Of a stretch of DNA of 64,000 bases, positions 58,746-64,000 are shown in pieces. The DNA is from Sinotaia quadrata (lineage: Eukaryota > Mollusca > Gastropoda > Architaenioglossa > Viviparidae). The stretch spans positions 23,045,701-23,109,700 of the forward strand of contig CM054178.1 of assembly GCA_028829895.1 (NCBI GenBank), given 5' to 3'. The position numbers and the translations under genes are program-made. The notes under the pieces were generated by a model. It saw nothing but the letters and a program-made list of their open reading frames with translations, was not told where the DNA came from and made no database searches. Each line of letters opens with the position of its first letter. The stretch's first letter is position 1.

Positions 58746-59164
58746 AAACTTGTTACAGAAGTCAAACTAGAATTTCCAGAAAGACTTCTCTTTCATTTGC
58801 ATATATTGAAATAATGGAGGAGATGACAAATTTGGAATCCGCTATATTGAACCAGAACACCTAGCATTCTTAATTCAACCCATTTCCACGGCTGACCTAG
58901 ATTGGCTAGAGTCCTCCTCACCTGGCAACCTACATCATTTCACGTAGTTTTGTAAATCGAAATGTCTGCCAAGCGAGTAGTTGAAACAATAATAAAATGT
59001 GATAAAAATAAAAGTGAGCTTCTGTGAGGTGTCAAGCAAGGCAACAAGCTGTGGGAAACAGAAAGGTTTACGTTTGCAGTGGTATCGATGCCAAATATAC
59101 ATTTCTGACTGAATGTTACATCTTAGCGATAAGTTTGAAGTATCTCAGTGACACAATCATGATT

Positions 59165-59440
59165 GAATCGTTAGTGATTCGTGCAAAGTGTTTCCGTATC
59201 TCGACTCATCGCATGTGGTTTGAAGTATCTCGATCACACATACAATCCGGATTGAATGGTTTTGTTTATCTCGACTCGTTGCATGTAGTACCGTGGTCAC
59301 ACATACAATAATGATTGAATCGTTAAGTTCTCGTGCAAAGTGTTTGAGTATCTCGACTCGTTGCATGTGATTGAAGTACCGTGGTCACACATACAATAAT
59401 GATTGAATCGTTAAGTTCTCATGCAAAATGTTTGTGTATC
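59165..59440. repeat. Tandem repeat of about 80-90 bp, 3-4 degenerate copies
   Basis: Recurring ATGATTGAATCGTTA, GTGCAAAGTGTTT, TATCTCGACTCGTTGCATGT and GTGGTCACACATACAAT. Confidence 0.85.
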
Positions 59441-60271
59441 TATCTCCACGAATACATGTGACTTCAACATTCGTAGCCAGTAATATGTAAAACCTATTTT
59501 ATTATTTATTTAAATTTTTTTTTCGGAGGTAGGCATGATTAGATCTTAACATGTTAGTACAAAGTATCTGCAGGTCTCGGTAATAATGTTTATTACCTAA
59601 AACATTTTCTCCATTTATAAACTATTTCCTTAATTTAATGAAAATTACCTTAGTGACTTACGATTCTGCATTTTTCAAAAATTAACCTTGACCTGGAGAA
59701 AATACATAATGTTTACTGCAAGAAAAATAACCACAGGGCAAACATGGTGACAGTTTGTGAACAAGAGGGTGTGGTCGAAGCTAAGACAAAGGAAGGAACG
59801 AAAAGGAAATGTCACTTTAGGATTAGCAAGTGGCTGCGAAGAAAGAAAGGGGTTAACATACGTTGAAACAGTTAAAGGCGCAGTAACTTTGCCATGCGTT
59901 TAAAAATAAAGGTTGTGTAAATTTGCTTATATGTAATGTATATAGGTAGACCTAATGGTGGATTTGTATATGTGTATGGATGTAGGTCGAGGTAAAAATA
60001 GGACAAATACAAAGATCACTAGTACAAACAAACGATAATTATTAAAACAAAGTAAATGGAAATTAGGTAGAACAGTTAGTACTACTAAACTTAATCCCAA
60101 CCGCACACTTTTTAAATTCAATATATACAAGTTAAAGAATTCATTTTAAAAAAATTTTAGCATTAAGAAGAAAAAAAAACACACGCACACACGTACATAT
60201 ATACTATATTATGAATGGTGCGCTAATTTAATTGAATTCTTATTTCTACTTCTTTTTCTTTTTCGTCGCTA
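59441..60271. other. No gene recognised
   Basis: AT-rich intergenic DNA with short A/T and CA runs. No feature is supported. Confidence 0.45.
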
Positions 60272-60396
60272 CTAAAGTGTTAATTTCAACGCAACGATAG
60301 AGCCCTGGGGATCGTCTTCGGCTGTTTGTCTTCCACGGTTCATATACCTTGTATGGCCTTTCTTGACTTGCATGAAATATTTGGCACAGCCACGTC
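60272..60396 (-). CDS. Possible unidentified terminal coding exon
   Basis: Minus strand: acceptor TTTGTATCTCCGCAG, then 125 nt reading RGCAKYFMQVKKGHTRYM and on to DPQGSIVALKLTL and TAG. Frame use would need one leftover base from the preceding exon. The composition is more coding-like and GC-richer than its flanks. I do not recognise the family, and the partner exon is uncertain (60968-61160 minus is open but has only a weak donor). Confidence 0.28.
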
Positions 60397-60967
60397 CTGC
60401 GGAGATACAAACACTCCGTGACTATGCTACAATAAAAGAATTCCTATTACGGTGAGGTTGATTAGTAAGTCTATAATGTACATTGTCTGGGAGTCAATAA
60501 ACTAATCGAATATTTCTACCTGATGTCCGGGATCTGCTGATTTCGCGTTACAGAGCGTCAGTAACTCGCCTTCTAAAAAAAAAAAAAAAGAAGAAGCGAA
60601 GAAATGAATTTTAAGTTTTACGAAAGGTTTTGTACTTTTTAATTATATTTATTTTAAGAGCACAACATGGATCGAGATGACTGATGACGAAGACGATGAC
60701 AAAGACGCGACGAAGTATGTACCCAAAATATTTATTGGGAACGTTGACAGTTAGGCATGCTTCGGGTTTTCCTCCTTCAAATCTGTTAAATTTAAATAAC
60801 TAGTTTAATAATTACTTAGCACCTAGACAACATTATGTAATGACAGTTCACTTATGCAATGACAAAACATTCATTTTCAATCATTTTTTTCTCTCTCTCT
60901 CTGGCACGCAACCCCCACCCCACCCCATATGCACGCACACAGACAAACTCAGTCACTTTTCAGACTA

Positions 60968-61160
60968 TACGGGTTTGTTCAAAGCTTCTGAAACTATCTT
61001 GGTTAAAACTTCCAGCTGACCTTTTCTCGAGCACTTTGTTAGATCTGTCGCTCCTAAAACATTTCTCAACGCATTCTTTTCTGCGAAACGAAATTTATCC
61101 ATTTTCGGGTACAAACCCCCAAACTCGAAAAACGTAACTATCACTTCAACAGCGACACGG
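60968..61160 (-). other. Open segment of coding-like composition, unidentified
   Basis: Minus strand reads FEFGGLYPKMDKFRFAEKNA, then LGATDLTKCSRKGQ and VLTKIVSEALNKP before a stop. No family is recognised and no convincing splice sites frame it; it may be an exon of the same unknown gene as 60272-60396 or chance. Confidence 0.22.
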
Positions 61161-61305
61161 ATCAGTGATAAATGAAAAGAACATTTATTTATTTTCATAA
61201 ATTAACCACCACCAACACAAACAAACATACCTGCCTCAGTAACAGCAGTTTAACGATGAGATGATGACAAAGATCAAGAAATTGTTTGCAACGTGTGCAA
61301 CTTTT

Positions 61306-61574
61306 AAACAACTGCCTGATTAAAGTGTACATGTACCAAACAACTGCCTGGTTAAAGTGTACATGTACCAAACAACTGCCTGGATTAAAGTGTACATGTA
61401 CCAAACAACTGCCTGACTAAAATGTACATGTACCAAACAACTGCCTGATTAAAGTGTACATGTACCAAACAATTGCCTGACTAAAGTGTACATGTACCAA
61501 ACTACTGCCTGGATTAAAGTGTACATGTACCAAACAACTGCCTGATTAAAGTGTGCATGTACCAAACAACTGCC
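61306..61574. repeat. 33-34-bp minisatellite, about 8 copies
   Basis: Unit AACAACTGCCTGATTAAAGT then GTACATGTACCAA. Each unit contains the GTACATGTAC palindrome. Confidence 0.95.
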
Positions 61575-62639
61575 TCGTCATAGCCGTTTTGTAATCGCCG
61601 TAATGTTCACAATATTGTTTACACTGCCAAATACTCGTGACACGTGACACCATTGAAGTGTGAGTGGACGTGCGGTTGACCACGTTATGGTTTTAAGTTT
61701 TTTTAATAACATCTTTTAAATCCCCCCCCCCCTCGCCTCAGTTGGATATATAAACAATTAATTAAATAATTTTTTGACTGCAATAATGTCGCATTATTTG
61801 TTAGTATTAAAACGACTTTTCAACTTATCATTTAATTTTTTGTAACAACCTTCTGAGAAACTGTATAACTTATTAAAAAAACACGAAAGTTATATTTTAC
61901 ATGCAACTGACCAAATTACATTCAAACACTCATTCAGATATACGGAAGCAAGAAATAAAAAAATAAAAAATCACTTTAATAAACAAGCTTAACTCCCTGT
62001 CATGGGGATGGTTTAATTGAACAACAAATATACAATATCCATTACTGGTTTATTAACTATAGTGCGTCGTTTGGGTAAATCAAAATATCAGTATATTCAT
62101 CCTTGGGCCATCGGGCTGAATTCGTAATCCATTTCTCGATCTGGATGCTGTTAAGACACGCATCTATGCCAGTCAAGCGTACTTTGACATTATAGCTGCC
62201 CTTAGTGACTTAATAAAGTGTGTATACAGCAATTTTAAATCAAACTATTGGTTGATATTAATTATTAAATGTGGTCCGAAACTCTAAACCAGAAAACTAC
62301 ACAGTTTATAATTTTTTGAATCAACACATTTATTTTAATTCGATTTACTTACATTGTTATTCAAGAAGGAAGTAATTTAAAAAATATATAAATAATTATT
62401 TTTTATTTGATTCTGGTCACACTATAGCTAACAACGATATTTTCGGTAATTACATTCTGCATACGGAACATGGTTCTGTACAAATGAAGATCGGGGCCAT
62501 TCATACGCAGCATACCTTAAATCTGCCCATATCGAGTGGATTAAATGTGTTTATTTAAATAGTAGTAATTTCTTTTCATTTAGAAACCCCAGTATATGCC
62601 TCTAGTGATACTGAAACAAGTCTGTTTCTAATGATCACG
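61575..62639. other. No gene recognised
   Basis: AT-rich. No repeat or coding signature beyond a C run at 61722-61732. Confidence 0.5.
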
Positions 62640-62725
62640 TATTAAAATGGCCGCGTAAGAGTCTTTTTGTTTGCCCCACCGTTAGCAACGGAAGTACATA
62701 GCAATCGGGTTGTGACGTAGGTGGG
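62640..62725. promoter_or_regulatory. Promoter-like cluster of factor motifs
   Basis: Within 86 bp: AAAATGGCCGCG (YY1-like), CCGTTAGCAACGGAAGT (X-box-like half overlapping an ETS core CGGAAGT) and GTGACGTAGG (CRE-like), in an otherwise AT-rich area. No recognised gene lies on either side within the window. Confidence 0.3.
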
Positions 62726-62729
62726 ATTT

Positions 62730-63091
62730 CTATGAATAGCTGTAGCCATCGAATTCTGAGGAACTATAGGTTCATAGAAAGAGCCTAGCTGCATATTTTA
62801 GAGCGGCAATTTTTTTTATTATTTGTGCTTTATTTTATTACACCCAATCCATCAGTTTTGGGCTCAACGTGTGACTCACGACGTCATCTGACGTTTGACA
62901 CAACTTTCTGACAATCTTTGTCTCAACATATACCTAGAGTTCAGTATGTTTGACTGTCTTACCAAAGTTTTTCTGCATGATTTTTGGTGTTCTTTTTATA
63001 ATTACATGATCCACATTCTTTTGTGTGTGTCGGGGGGTGGGTTTGGGGAGCACCATTATTAGGCTGGCCTTAATCCAGCCCTGCCCACAGG
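62730..63091 (-). repeat. Dispersed repeat of about 360 bp, copy 2
   Basis: Read on the minus strand it matches 20930-21290 with substitutions and small indels. This copy has GGGCTGGATTAAGGCC at its start and a CCCACCCCCCGACACAC insertion-like segment. Confidence 0.75.
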
Positions 63092-63745
63092 TGATACTTA
63101 TCGTTCGACTGGTGACTTTGTAAACGGCATAAAACATTATAATCATTCAACAGCAATAATTATCGTTACTGCATAGAAAATTAGTTTGACTTTTTCTTTG
63201 GTCAAGATTCAATATCCTTTTTGTGGTTACAGAGATTTATGAATTGAATAGGCTAAAAGATTACAGTACGAAGACCATAGACTACAGATTGATTAGGTTA
63301 AAAGAGTACTGACTGTAAAGTTTTAGAGTTTATGTTGAATCGGTTTAAAAAGTACTCTATAGAGTATAGACTGGCTAAAGAGGATTGTACAGACTCTGAG
63401 GCGCACTCAACTGAACTTCGTGCGAAGAAAAGTTTGCTTCCGGTCAGACAGGTCGCGCGGAGTACTGGCGGCTGAGGAAAAGGTCAAAGATCAAAGTGAT
63501 ACTTGGTATTCCGTGCCTGTGGTGCTGCTATTTCACTGAGTAATGTGTTGACGCATGTTTTAAAAGTCTTTGCGAAGTAAAATAGAAATCAAAAGTACTT
63601 TATCAGATGCCATTTTGATTATAAAGATTGATATTTCTTTTTAATGTTCACTCAGTGTTCGTTGATTTTGCGAACAGATTCTGAAATAGCGTACCTAGGT
63701 TAGTGTTTTAGTTTGAAAAATGAAGGCTAGGGAGAGTAAGAAGAG

Positions 63746-63749
<4 letters not shown>
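63092..63749. other. No gene recognised
   Basis: A GC-richer patch at about 63400-63490 (CTTCCGGTCAGACAGGTCGC) may be a promoter or 5' exon of a gene beyond the window; no coding frame is clear. Confidence 0.35.
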
Positions 63750-63816
<67 letters not shown>

Positions 63817-63844
63817 TGTGTGTGTGTGTGTGTGCACGCGCGCG
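63750..63844. repeat. (GA)n then (TG)n then (CG)n microsatellite
   Basis: About 65 bp of GA, 19 bp of TG and a short GCACGCGCGCGC tract. It is an alternating purine/pyrimidine sequence with Z-DNA potential at the right end. Arg/Glu open frames here are artefacts. Confidence 0.96.
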
Positions 63845-64000
63845 CATCACCGTTATATATATTGTTTGTAGGACGAACGATTCCATAGATTCATATATCA
63901 TTAACCTTTTCTGTTTTTGGAATTATGTATTTAATAGTTTATAATTATTTTTAGATTGATGAGCGTATAAGGCTTAACGATTATGTTTATTGCATAGGAC

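Noticed and set aside
58291..58770. 159-residue open frame with repeated blocks
   Set aside because: Reads through the 70-bp minisatellite in shifting frames; no domain.

Overview
The window looks like a nuclear chromosome segment from an invertebrate animal, most likely a lophotrochozoan and perhaps a gastropod mollusc. This rests on AT-rich DNA, genes split by kilobase-scale introns with GT/AG junctions, low gene density, abundant minisatellites and (CA)n tracts, and relics of hAT, piggyBac and CACTA-like DNA transposons. The species assignment is inference. No prokaryotic, organellar, rRNA, tRNA or CRISPR feature was seen.

Region by region: (1) 1-10985 holds the 5' two thirds of NAMPT on the minus strand. 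Six coding exons (residues 1-313) have compatible phases, and a compact CRE/E-box promoter lies next to the start codon; the last exons lie left of the window. An internally deleted hAT element with an 8-bp target duplication sits in one intron. (2) 11-20 kb is intergenic, with several minisatellites, an inverted pair of GC-rich repeats and SINE- or hAT-like scraps. (3) 20506-31361 is a complete three-coding-exon minus-strand gene for a 567-residue protein with one LIM domain. Its introns carry a decayed piggyBac (21.3-23.1 kb) and a CACTA-like element (28011-29976). (4) 31.4-64 kb has no confidently identified host gene. It is dominated by tandem repeats, a rearranged hAT relic at 42.6-44.4 kb, a dispersed repeat whose other copy is at 20.9 kb, and a few promoter-like patches.

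The most unusual item is the CACTA-like element in the first coding intron of the LIM gene. It has CACTA-starting inverted termini, a perfect 3-bp TAA target duplication, and an intronless transposase-like open region with three frame changes. Upstream of its start codon is a textbook heat-shock promoter: 19 contiguous alternating GAA/TTC pentamers (15 perfect), 17 bp of spacer, then TATAAAAG. The element points the same way as its host gene, so its promoter could in principle start heat-inducible transcripts that splice into LIM exons 2 and 3. That would be a stress-responsive transposon acting as an alternative promoter. The architecture is read directly from the sequence; the function is inference.

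NAMPT is the NAD salvage enzyme. The LIM protein probably serves as a zinc-finger adaptor. Nothing in the sequence ties the two genes functionally beyond proximity.
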